NCBI GenBank assembly: GCA_943736015.1
Contig: OX031065.1
Span: 24,938,427 to 25,002,426 of the forward strand
Direction: 5' to 3'
Length of the DNA stretch: 64,000 nt
Source of the DNA: Tridacna crocea
Lineage: Eukaryota > Mollusca > Bivalvia > Cardiida > Cardiidae
The notes beneath the pieces were generated by a model. That model made no database searches. It was not told where the DNA came from and saw only the letters and a list, made by a program, of their open reading frames with translations. Shown here piece after piece: positions 10,564-20,881 of the stretch (within the stretch, counting starts at the first letter, position 1; each line of letters starts with the position of its first letter). Both the position numbers and the translations under genes were made by a program.

Positions 10564-11222
10564 AAAAGTGGCTATCATAGATCCTTTATTACTATATGTA
10601 ATATCTTGCCAAGCACTATGTATCATGGAGATATATTCTGCCCTTTTATGCCTTTTATTAAGAATGGTCCATTGGCATTTGATTTAATTGTTGGTGTCAA
10701 TACCCTGAATACAAGAATTTCTAACTTTATTATTATTGTAATTTTTTTTTTTTTTTTCTCACTTTTATGGTTGAATGTTATAATACAGAAAAATAGTAAT
10801 TACTAAGAAAATATCTTGCACTTCATGTACTTATAGTGGAAAAAAGGTACAAAACAGACATGATCAATATAAGATGCCAAACTTTCTTATCGATATAATG
10901 GTAAATAGATGAGATACTGTGTTTATAAATGGAAGTTTTTGCAATTTTGTGAATTTGGAAAAGTTTGCCAATTTTTCTGTTATCATATTTTACCACAAGT
11001 TTACTAACAAATAAGGAATCCCATGAGTTGGCAAACATTTCGTTACATGAGACGTCCTTAATCTATAATTGCAAAAATGTCATCACATGTATGTATCCAT
11101 GTATACAGTACCCACCCTCAAATAGTACTAGATGTGCATCCACTCCAATTTCAAGGCTGTGTATGACAGAAAAAATGCACCTTGGTCTGGCAAAAGGGAG
11201 TTTGACCTTTTGACCTTTTACC

Positions 11223-11345
11223 AGTGGTGTCCACGGTCGTGAGGTAGAGCGTCAGCCTTGAAACCAAAAGGTCCGGAGTTCGATTCCTGGGAACGGGTGT
11301 AAACTACAGGATTTTTCATTGGCCCACACATTTGGGACGAGTACT
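11223..11345 (+). mobile_element. tRNA-derived SINE, truncated
   Basis: The head GAGGTAGAGCGTCAGCCTTG with box B GAGTTCGATTCC (about 11277-11287) is tRNA-like. The body GGGAACGGGTGTAAAC..GGATTTTTCATTGGCCC reappears reversed at 62937-63075. It stops at GTACTGGTGT, where MITE sequence starts. Confidence 0.75.
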
Positions 11346-11457
11346 GGTGTCTACCCAGCTGGAAACTAATTTTAATTTTGAGGTACATGTATTTTGTTGT
11401 CTGCAAGTGGTTTCAATTTAGACCAGTCTAAAGTTTTGTCGTTTGGTAAAGAGTTAA
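11346..11457 (+). mobile_element. H1 MITE, 3' half only, fused to the SINE
   Basis: Starts in CTACCCAGCTGGAAAC just right of the hairpin and ends GTTTGGTAAAGAGTTAA (TTAA 11454-11457). The left half and hairpin are absent. Confidence 0.8.
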
Positions 11458-11518
11458 TGGATCTCCCTGCTGAACATGCCAATAACCTATCACATAACTG
11501 TAGATCCATAATATCCTG

Positions 11519-11744
11519 TTAACCCTTTCCCAGACGACAAATTTTTGACTCTTCCAAACTGAAAGAGTTCACAGACGACAATTTTAGATTTCGAAAAAAT
11601 GGCAGAAAGTTCTCAAGAAGGGTAGAAAACACTGGGATGAGGAGAAATTGCTTGTTATGAGCAATTTCTCCTTTTCCCACAGTGTTTTCAAAGGACTTTT
11701 ACTGCAGACAAGTAAAAACCAGGGCATGTTTGGGAAAGGGTTAA
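11519..11744 (-). mobile_element. H2 MITE, - orientation, full length
   Basis: TTAA at 11519-11522 and 11741-11744. Ends are TTAACCCTTTCCCAGACGAC and TTTGGGAAAGGGTTAA. The hairpin loop region is GAAATTGCTTGTTATGAGCA, the H2 form, as in the copy at 61073. Confidence 0.85.
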
Positions 11745-12169
11745 TCTAACAGTCAACTTAAGGTTAAATCATCCTATGACATGCAAAAAATTTTATGAAT
11801 AACAAAAAAGTTTCGACCCTTGTCAAAAGGCATGGACAACACAGGGTGACATTATGTTATGTTCTGGAGATGCATTAAGCCCCCTTTTGGCTGGCTCATT
11901 TAGAAGAGAGGTGAACACTTCAGATCCAAGATGAGACTGCATGTTCTGTGCCGTCGGATCTACATGATAGGATTAACACTTAGTAATGAAACAGTTAAAT
12001 AAAGGTTTAGTGTATCAACGTTGTAGAATGGGCTCTTTGTATTTCATTCACATGAGAATAATGTCAGAATTGAAACCAGGGAGAAAATATTGTGAAACTG
12101 TTTCCCTCATATTAAATATAAAGATTGTCTTGGTTTCGTTTGAAATTTAATATTCTGTGTTATGGCAGG

Positions 12170-12290
12170 GATTGTTTACTTTACTTTTACCGTATCATGC
12201 TGACTCTTTAATTACCCTTAAGAAGCCTTTTGAAAGATCGTGAGTAAAGGAGAAACTGCTAGTAACCAGCATTTTCTCTTTTTAGCTCAC
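12170..12290 (+). mobile_element. H1 MITE, left half only
   Basis: GACTCTTTAATTACCCTTAAGAAGCC then a worn left arm and GCTAGTAACCAGCATTTTC. It is cut at 12290, where the AGCTCACC element begins. Confidence 0.65.
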
Positions 12291-15200
12291 CTGAGCACAA
12301 CGTGCTCAAGGGGAGCTTTTAGGATCACCCGGTGTCCGTCTTGCGTCGTCAACAATTCTTTAAACATCAACTCCTCCTAAACCGCTGGGCGGATTTGGAC
12401 CAAACTTGGCAGGAATGTTCCTTGGGAGGTCCTCTTTAAAAATTGTTCACAGAATTCGATTCCATCAAAAACTCTGGTTGCCATGGCAACCAAATGGAAA
12501 TTTTTTAGCAAATTCTTTAAAAATCTTCTCCTCTGAAACCGCTGGTTTGATTTTGAAATAATTTCACAGATATGTTCCTTGGGTGACCCTTTTCAAAAAT
12601 GTTCGTGAAATTTTGATTTGTCAAAAAATGTGGCTCTGGTGAATGGGGACTACTTGCACTATACAGAAATGAAGGAATTCTTTAAAAATCTTCTCCTCTG
12701 AAACCGCTGGTCGGATTTTGAAATAATTTCACAGAAATGTTCCTTGGGTGACCGTTTTCAAAAATTGTTCGTGAAATTTTGATCCGTCAAAAAATTGTGG
12801 CTCTGGTGAATGGGGGCTACTTGCACTATACAGAAATGAAGGAATTCTTAAAAAATCTTCTTCTCTGAAACCACTAGTCAGATTTTGATATAATTTCACA
12901 GAGTTGCTCCTTGGGTGAACCTTTTCAAAAATTGTTCGTGAAATTTTGATTGGTCAAGAAACATGGCTCTGGTGAATGGGGGCTTCTTGCACTATACAGT
13001 CATTCTCAAAAAATGGGTACAATTACACTTGAAAAAATGTCCAGATTTTTAGTAACTCAAATGATTTTCATTTCTTCTGGAAAGTAAAATTCAACTATCG
13101 AATAAATTATCTGCGAAGTTTGACACAGTCAACATCAACCATCTCGGAGAAATGTGCTGACAAAATAATCAAGCATCAGGCTCTGTTACGGATGTTAGAA
13201 ACACTACTTCAGCATTTGTTTGATATATTAAAATACTTCTTTGACAGAGATTTGTTGTTTAAGTTTGAGATTTTGACAGATGATTTCATTACGCTTACAG
13301 AGAATAGCAAATATTTGGTCAAGTTTTGCCACAACATTAAAAATACATCATCATACAAATTGATATTCCGAGAAAATATTTATTTTAATCAAACAGTGTC
13401 CAATGTTTGTAATTTAAGTACTCTAAATGAGTGATGGAATACATTTTTAATATAAAAGTGGAACCAATAAACTAAATAAACATTTTACTGACATGCGCTA
13501 TTACATCAAAAGTGTGCACATCAGTATTTCTGGTATAAATCTAGCCAGTGCGTTTGTTACGGAGGTTAGCAAAATGTGTTGATTTGAATAAAAACAAACA
13601 TATTTAATCTTATTGCTGCACCCACAACATGATACCATTAGCAAGCAGCTATTATTTCTTTTAAGACACTAAGCCACTCAATGTCGTCTCAGAAACCAAA
13701 CTGTTTAATCTAGTTCCGGACAACATTTACACCAGAAAATGGGTTAAGTATTACAGTGTATTAAATAGTTTCTGCTCTTTTTGTTTAACAAATAATGGAA
13801 CCAGCACAATAATAATATATATATCTTGAGAACGATACGGTATGAAAAACTGATATAGACACCAGCATTGTTGGTAGAAACCTAATTAATACTTTTGTTA
13901 TGGATATTTATTTAGCAAAAAGGGAAAAATGAATAAAATATATAAAACTTTCCTTTGAATACGCAACATGATCTACGATTAGTTTACAGAATTGATTCTC
14001 ATATGACACAAAGTTGTTTTGTGCCTTGTCAGGATCCAAGCTGTTTGACTTTAAAAGTGTTGTACTAGAAAACCTAATTGGTTAACTAAAATGCCGATGA
14101 AAGAAAGTACTCTCAATCACTTTCTGCCTTTTAAGTTAACTTGACCACTCTCTTTCTTCTTTGTTCTTTCTATAAAAAACTTTGTTTTTTCCTGTCTTTA
14201 GCTCAATTTCTTATGCCTTTCAACGTTTATGATTGCCGGTCTGCAACAGAAATCATGTGATCCGATATGGAACTTTGAAGTAATATTATTGACAATTTGG
14301 CGTGATTGAACTTACTAATTTTTAATCCATAATATATATATTTTTTCAAACCTCCACTGATTTCTAATGTCAGTAACGGCACAATTTAACATTACAATTT
14401 AACACTATCAAACACTATTTACTTTAAAAAGGTTTTTCTAATGTTAACATTTATGTAAATCATAACTCGACTGAACAAGATTCAATCTATTTATGTCATG
14501 CTGACTTAGAAAAATGACAGATTGAGGAACAATGATTACTTCAACTAACCTCCGTAACGATTTAGTACCGTTTACATATATTTTTATCATCAATGCTTGA
14601 ACTTTTCACATTTCAAACACTATGTGACGTCTTAATAGACTAAAAACATGATTTGAGAAACTCAAAACGGATCTAAATTGATTTCATGAAGTAAAATGAA
14701 TGTCTGGTCACGAGTCTAACTTCCGTAACAAAAAGGGGGAGGATTTGATCGCTCAGAAATATTCAGTGTAGACACTGGTATTAAGGTGGCGAATTTGTTT
14801 TAACAGTCACATTCATGGTGCTTATGATACATATCTACAATAATCAGTCAGTACAGACATCACCGTTTAAAAGTCTGTTTAAGATGTACTAGAGAACTCA
14901 TTTGGCACTACTTCCAACCTCCGGCATGGGTTCCAGACACAACACTTGCAGCCGATTGTTTTCATTTCGAACATTTACATTGATGGCGGTGTCAAAATAG
15001 GTTACACCCTCAGCATAAGATCTTAAGTGAAGTGACTTTAGTTAGAATGAATATTTCGTTACGGATGTTAGACGTTACGGATGTTAGAAATATTTCATTG
15101 AAACTAACATATAGCTTAGGAGATGCAGAAGAGACTCATGTGCAGTGTTTCAATTATGTGTCCTTGATTGTGTCTAAACTAAAACAGCATCAATTTCACG

Positions 15201-16702
15201 GAGACCAATCAAGTTATGGTAGAAAAAGCCGTTACGGATGTTAGAAAAGAATTTGTCCCAAATAGCTTTTTTGTATTTCACATGTAACAGTCAGCTCAAC
15301 TTTAAAGGAATGTTAAAAAATATCAAAGGATTGTGAGCTCTATTCATTCCACCACTTAAAAAAGGTATTTTAGGGTAGATGACACAGTTCAAAAGACTTG
15401 CAATAAATCGATCAAACTGTGTTACGGACGTTAGGTATGATTTTGCGACAAACGATTTTGGATGAAAAAATATATCAGCTCTGGATATAATTAAGAAAAG
15501 TATCCAAATACGGTAGATGATAGTTGTGGCGATTCAAAAAATAAAATATACGACCCGATTCTTCCTAATCTTAAGATAAAGCAGAAGTACACATACTGTG
15601 AATAGTACCTGCGACAGGCAAAATTTAACAACATCCATCCAATTAAAAGGATACTATTGTCACAAAAATGAATCTGATGACTTTCAAAGTATATCTATTG
15701 TAGACTAGTATGATCAGTGATATAAAAATAATTGGTCTGTCTGTCATTTGTTTGTAATCATTAGAGTAATTCACGTATTTATTGATGCGACAAGCATTTT
15801 TCGTAATTGTACCCATTTTTGGAGAATGACTGTATACAGAAATGAAGAAATTCTTAAAAATTCTTCTTCTCTGAAACAGCTGGTTAGATTTTGAAATAAT
15901 TTCACAGAGTTGTTCCTTGGGTGACTCTTTTCAAAATTTGTTCGCAAAATTTTGATTGGTCAAGAAACATGGCTCTGGTGAATGGGGGCTACTTGCACTA
16001 TTCAGAAATGAAGAAATTCTTGAAAATTCTTCTTCTCTGAAATGGCTGGACAGATTTTGAAATAATTTCACAGAGATGTGCCTTGGGTGATCCTGTTCTA
16101 AAATTGTTCGCGAAATTTTGATTGGCCAAGAAACATGGCTCTGGTAAATGGGGGCTGCTTGCACTATATGGAAATGAAGAAATTCTTGAAAATTCTTCTT
16201 CTCTGAAACCCGTAGTCAGATTTTAAAATAATCTGACAGAGATGTTCCTTGGGTGACCCTTTTCAAAAGCTGTACATATAATTTTGATTCGTCAAGAATC
16301 ATGGCTCTTGTGAATGGGGGCTACTTGCACTATACGGACATGGTGAAATTCTTGAAAATTCTCTTTCTCTGAAACCCCTGGTCAGATTTTAAAAGAAATT
16401 TTCCTAAATGTTCCTTGGGTGACCCTTTTCAAAACTTGTTCGTAAATTTTGATCCATCAAGAAACATGGCTCTCGTGGATGGGGGCTACTTGCTCTTATA
16501 CAGAAATGAAGAATTCTTAAAAATTCTTCTTCTTGAAACTGATGGTCAGATTTCGAAATGACTTTTACAGGTGACCTTTGAAAATTGCTTGGCAAAATTA
16601 TAAATTTGGTTCCAATGTTTCAATACCTCAAAAAAAAAAATAGACTATGGTCATCTCAAAAATTCAGGTGAGTGATCCAGGGCCATCTTGGCCCTCTTGT
16701 TT
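12291..16702 (+). mobile_element. Hairpin-capped element with about 165-bp tandem units, interrupted
   Basis: Starts with a palindrome (AGCTCACCTGAGCAC AA CGTGCTCA AGGGGAGCT) and the common head GGTGTCCGTC..GGTTGCCATGGCAACC. Units about 165 bp long follow, each with GTTCCTTGGGTGACC and GGCTCTGGTGAATGGGGGC: four before 12996 and four after 15837. The end is GTGAGTGATCCAGGGCCATC then TTGGCCCTCTTG. It is split by the 2.8-kb element at 12997. The same head or tail appears at 26190, 47009 and 63194. No coding capacity was seen. Confidence 0.8.
12997..15832. mobile_element. 2836-bp terminal-inverted-repeat element with a dispersed 14-mer
   Basis: The left end CAGTCATTCTCAAAAAATGG and the reverse of the right end CAGTCATTCTCCAAAAATGG match over 30 bp with one mismatch. 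TATA flanks both sides (12993-12996, 15833-15836), and neighbouring units show an uninterrupted CACTATACAG. That supports a TATA target duplication, or TA with a chance TA. CAGT ends with TA suggest pogo/Tigger-like, but this is not proven. No transposase was recognised; the longest frame from ATG is 104 codons (13120-13434). Inside are eight copies of GTTACGGANGTTAG: + at 13185, 13556, 15058, 15074, 15231 and 15421; - at 14545 and 14716. Confidence 0.85.
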
Positions 16703-16833
16703 CCATAATGTCCTCTATACTGTTAAAGAAAAAAAAATCACCATTTTAGCCTTGTTGAAGGTGTTGCATGCAAATGCTTGCAATTCGGACCAGGCTAAAA
16801 AATTTTCGTCTGGTAAAGGGATAATTTTTGCAC
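16695..16833 (+). mobile_element. H1 MITE, 3' half, diverged
   Basis: CATGCAAATGCTTGCAATTC then GGACCAGGCTAAAAAATTTT and TCTGGTAAAGGGATAA. The left half is missing and the piece directly follows the CCCTCTTG end of the tandem-unit element. Confidence 0.65.
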
Positions 16834-16955
16834 TCGTTTCCTGGTATTTCTCTTGTATTGATTTTAATCTTGCATATTGAGCGATTTTAATTCCGGCAAA
16901 GATCGACTGTTCAAAATAGAGAATTTCTTCATGTATTACAATAGTATTACTTTAA

Positions 16956-17184
16956 TTAACTCATTACCAAATGACAAAATTTAGGTTTTGTCCAAATTGA
17001 AAGCATTTGCAGACGACAAGATAAAAGTGACTAAAACTTTGAAAATTGTTTTCTGAAGTGTAGAAAATATTGTGGGAAAAGGAGAAAATGCTGGTTACCA
17101 GCATTTTCTCCTTTTTCCACAATGTTTTCTAAAGGCTTCTTTCTCAGGGGCGTCAAAAGGAGGGATTGTGTGGTAATGGGTTAA
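16956..17184 (-). mobile_element. H1 MITE, - orientation, full length
   Basis: TTAA at 16956-16959 and 17181-17184; hairpin with one or two mismatches. A strongly diverged + copy shares the right TTAA and runs to about 17435 (GTCAGGTTAAGAGTTG). Confidence 0.87.
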
Positions 17185-17450
17185 TCCTTTACAACCCTGA
17201 GTTTTAGCGACCATAAGGAAGAAAATGTTTTGACATAATCCCAGGTTTTAACAACCGTTAAAAAGGCTTTTAAAAATATTATGGGGGGAAAAGCTGGTAA
17301 TTAGCATTTTCTTCTTTTCTCATCATGTTTTCAACCATATCAAAGATAGAAATCCTCATTGGGCATTAAATCTGTCGTTCGAAAATTATGCTTTTTGGAT
17401 CCCGTCTTAAATTTTCTTGTCAGGTTAAGAGTTGATTCTCAATCAGCATT

Positions 17451-17857
17451 AACCCTTGACCACATAATGATGACTTTTAATGACCATGAAGAAGAGGCCT
17501 TTTGAACACTGGGAAAAGAAGAAAATGCTGGTGACCAGCATTAACCCTCTACCACACAATGATGACTTTTAATGACCATGAAGAAGAGGCCTTTTGAACA
17601 CTGGGAAAAGAAGAAAATGCTGGTGACCAGCATTAACCCTCTACCACACAATGATGACTTTTAATGACCATGAGGAAGAGGCCTTTGGAAAACTTCATTG
17701 GAAATGGAGAAAATGCTGATGACCAGCATTTTCTCCTTTTTCCACACAGTTTTCTACTTTATAAAAGAAAAATTGCATCATTTAAGCCACTCTAAGATTA
17801 TCCTCTGTAAATTCTTTTGATTTGGATAGGTCTAAAATTCTGCCGTGTGGTGGGGTT
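17451..17857 (+). mobile_element. H1 MITE with its left half tandemly repeated
   Basis: GATGACTTTTAATGACCATG occurs at 17469, 17561 and 17653, a 92-bp period. Each unit runs from TTAACCCT through GCTGGTGACCAGCA. Only the third unit continues through a right arm and on to CTGCCGTGTGGTGGGG. Confidence 0.85.
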
Positions 17858-17922
17858 GGGTGAAGTTCAGGTGTACATGTATTTAGTACATTTATCCTTA
17901 CGCTGGTAAATTAGTGCAACTT

Positions 17923-18150
17923 TTAACCCATTACCACACAATCTCTGCTTTTGACGACCCTGAGAAAGAAGTCTTCAGAAAACATTGTGGGAAAAGGAGA
18001 AAATGTTGGTAACCAGCATTTTCTCCTTTTCCCACAATGTTTTCTACTCTTCACAGAACAAATTTCAGATTTTCTGTCAAATTTATTTTGTCGTCTGCAA
18101 ATGCTTTCGATTTGGACAAGCCTTAAATTTTGTTTTTGGTAATGGGTTAA
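17923..18150 (+). mobile_element. H1 MITE, + orientation, full length
   Basis: TTAA at 17923-17926 and 18147-18150, hairpin perfect (loop GTTGGTAACCAGC with one change). Confidence 0.88.
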
Positions 18151-18236
18151 GCCAATCGTATAAACCCAAATATAGCTCCTTATAACTCATTATTTTGAGA
18201 TGGAGGAATTTTCCTTTTATCACACGGTGTAGATCT

Positions 18237-18271
18237 AAGATCAGACGGCACGTTCTGTGCAGTCTGATCTT
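18237..18271. repeat. Dispersed palindromic motif AGATCAGAC..GTCTGATCT
   Basis: Inverted nonamers AGATCAGAC and GTCTGATCT flank GGCACRGAACNTGCA-like spacers. Similar copies are at 20966-21000 and 51157-51190, with degraded ones near 4398, 11935, 32358 and 62530. Confidence 0.6.
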
Positions 18272-18489
18272 GATCAACGCTGTCTGCCAAAGGTTCGCAC
18301 TTAGCAGCCTAAGGGTTAATACTTAAAATGCTTCTCCTTTGAAATTGTAGATCAAAATCAATCATGTGTTTGAAGTTGAACAGGCCTTGTTCGTTGAATT
18401 TGCATGTATTATTTGATTCAAAATTTTGTGATTCTCAACGAAATGAAATAAAGAACTTAATGCCGTAGATCTACATTGTTTTTGAAACC

Positions 18490-18590
18490 TTAACTCATTA
18501 TCACTCAGTCCCGACTTTTAACGACCCCTAGAAAATTCAAAGGAAAAAAACTTTTGAAAACGTTAGAAAAGGAGAAAATGCTGGTACATC
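18490..18590 (+). mobile_element. H1 MITE, left half only
   Basis: TTAACTCATTATCACTCAGTC to the left hairpin arm ending GAGAAAATGCTGGTA, then a C-rich tract. Nothing of the right half follows. Confidence 0.65.
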
Positions 18591-18747
18591 CCCCCTCCCC
18601 CCTCGTTCTCATGTCCTGTGCGATAATGACTGAGCTACCGGGACTCGCTAGTCGAGTTTAAACTATCCAAGGCGCTAGAAGAATTCATACATGTACATGA
18701 ACATTGCCATTTTAATACTGTACATGTACAACAAGCATAACGTCGGT

Positions 18748-18815
18748 CCACTTCAAAAACCTCGTAACTATAGCCTCTTTCAACCTGTAGTTACGGGGTT
18801 TGTGAAGTAAACGAT
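18748..18815. repeat. Short hairpin repeat, family P
   Basis: CACTTCAAAAACCTCGTAAC pairs with GTTACGGGGTTTGTGAAGTA around a short loop. A second copy with different stem bases but the same design is at 24243-24310. Confidence 0.65.
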
Positions 18816-19233
18816 AACCGGCAGCGCTCGTCAAGCAGTGTTGAGTGTCCTTTGGCTAGATCTAATTATTGCTGAGCGTTAGCCTTGTGGCCTACTGGTT
18901 TTCACTGTGTAATAGGCTTGTAAACTTGCAAATTGATGACAGCAGTTGCGACTGCATAAATTCCTTCCAAGCATACCTAAAACTAAAGCAACATTTGTAA
19001 ATCAATAGCAATCTGCACAATCCGATTTTAAAAAAGAAAGAGTCTAGATCTACATTCCGCTGTTCTGGATTAAAAAAAAGGGGGGGGGGGTCCCTGCAAA
19101 GAGATTAGCCTACAACTAGAGAAGCGGCGACAATGTCCGAAAGCCCCTTTTCGCATGTTGCAGAGCATACAGTATGTACGGATAGTGACGGGTTAAATAT
19201 TACGTCACAGTTAATTGACTACACACAAACTGG

Positions 19234-19241
19234 TGACGTCA
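19234..19241. promoter_or_regulatory. CRE-like site TGACGTCA
   Basis: A perfect CRE/ATF octamer in the unique region upstream of the coiled-coil gene, only 6 bases before the candidate upstream first exon. A second one is at 20744-20751, 123 bases before the start codon chosen for that gene. Function is inferred only from position. Confidence 0.4.
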
Positions 19242-19246
19242 TAATT

Positions 19247-19299
19247 ATGACATTCCGTGTATCTATGTTGGAAATGGTTGATGAATACAAGAAAAGCGG
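19247..19299 (+). CDS. Candidate alternative first coding exon
   Basis: ATG at 19247 opens 17 codons (MTFRVSMLEMVDEYKKS) plus GG before a strong donor AGCGG/gtaaga. The phase (2) fits the exon at 22672, giving ..EYKKSGPSKDDRL. It competes with the 20874 start. No transcript evidence is available. Confidence 0.35.
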
Positions 19300-20743
19300 G
19301 TAAGATACGACAGTAATTTTCTAGCCTCCTACTAGATCTAGAAATAAAAAAAAAGTAGATCAGCGTTTACAAGCATAAATTTTTTTCAAGCTCTTCGTGG
19401 CTTTAAGCAGATCAAGTCTTCATAGAGACCTGGAAATCATTTACATCGGCATCTTCGCAAGCTACTTTAAGATAGGTGACGATCACTGCAGTACCTACTG
19501 ATTGTCGCCTTGGCTTGCGAAGACGTTATATAAATAATCGGATTAGATTTCTACAGTATTGTAGAGGTCAATAGACATGCTAACGCAATTCTTACTAGAA
19601 ATAAAGTTTGACAGAGCCTGGTGTCTGTGAATCAAAATTTGTTAAACGATGAAAAAATTACTCAAAATTCTTCTCTCTAGTAGATCTAAGCCATTGACTG
19701 CTTTTCTAGATAATTAAAAAAAAAACATCGAAACTATCTATATAGGGCTATTCACCGACGAGAGAAAAGATGAGTTCTTTTTTGCGAGGACTGTCAACAT
19801 GCATGTAGATCTACGGGTAAACTATACCCTACGCCCATTGCAATCCACGAAAAGGACTGGAAATAGAACCATCGACCCTTGGTTTCAAAAAAAAAAAGAA
19901 CCCGCTTATAAATCAATTGATAATTTTGTTTAAAAATCTAAAACAAGAACGATCCTAAACAAAGATGTCGTAGTAGGTACTGAAATATGTACAGAAGGCC
20001 TATCTTTTGATTTATTGTTGCATGTTTCTCTATGAAAAGGAATATTTAAATAACCACGCCTGCAATTTTCTCTTTTTTTATTATAAGTTTGCATACTGTT
20101 GAAAAGTGGATTTTTCAATAAGATTGTAAGTTATACGTTTTTTTGCAGAGTCTAGATGTACATCTTCGAAAAAGGTGCAAATAAGCAGAATTTACAAATT
20201 AGTACAATAAATTTGAATCTTGCTATCACTCCAGTCTGTCCAATGAGTTTTTTTCTTTACAGCCCGGACTCGACCTGCATTAACTACAGACAAGACTTAA
20301 GATATTTTCAGTATATTTTTTGCTTGAAAAGCTTTCACTTCAGTCCGCGCTGTTTAGAGCTTTTGATAGACTTTGACTTTGGGGTATTCTCTCCAGTATC
20401 TGTACTTTATAAAGACTAAACACAGGTTTCTCTCAACAACGTTTCGGCTTTCTAAAACTGATTGGTCGTTTTAATGTTTTCATACTTAGTAGTGGCTGAG
20501 AAAAAGTGAGTCTCAATTTATTATAAAGATATCGGACCTGCGCATTTTCGTAACTTATGTCCGCCATATTGAAAAGTAAGTATGATATGAAGATAGAATG
20601 AGGCTAGCTTGGGTGGATACAAACGGACTGCAAAGACTCTCTAAAGACTTTTTCAGATCATTTAAAGGAACGATTACAAAAAAAAAACAGTCTTACCAAA
20701 CACGCACACTGACTTTATAACAAGGGTCTGATATCACTACCTG

Positions 20744-20751
20744 TGACGTCA
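20744..20751. promoter_or_regulatory. CRE-like site TGACGTCA
   Basis: Second perfect octamer, close to the probable transcription start of the coiled-coil gene. The stretch 18.6-20.9 kb is poorer in MITEs and richer in CpG than its surroundings, as expected of a promoter side. Confidence 0.4.
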
Positions 20752-20873
20752 CACTGACCTACCGGTTGTGAGGGATCTAATGTTTCCGAGAAAAACCTTC
20801 CGCTGTTTTTCAGGACCTAGACAGTACTACACGGTAGACAACTTTAAAAGATCCGATTTCTACTAGAAGAAAG

Positions 20874-20881
20874 ATGGCTAT
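20874..20881 (+). CDS. Coiled-coil gene exon 1 (coding part)
   Basis: AAGATGGCTAT/gtgagt: ATG with A at -3 and G at +4, two codons plus two bases. It joins exon 2 to read MAMPSKDDR. The alternative is the exon at 19247. Confidence 0.55.

Noticed and set aside
11223-11290. tRNA gene
   Set aside because: The box B is good, but the sequence cannot be folded into a full cloverleaf by eye and continues into a SINE body shared with 62937-63075.
13120-13434. 104-codon frame in the 2.8-kb TIR element as its transposase
   Set aside because: No catalytic or DNA-binding motif. It contains one copy of the dispersed 14-mer, and no longer frame exists in the element.
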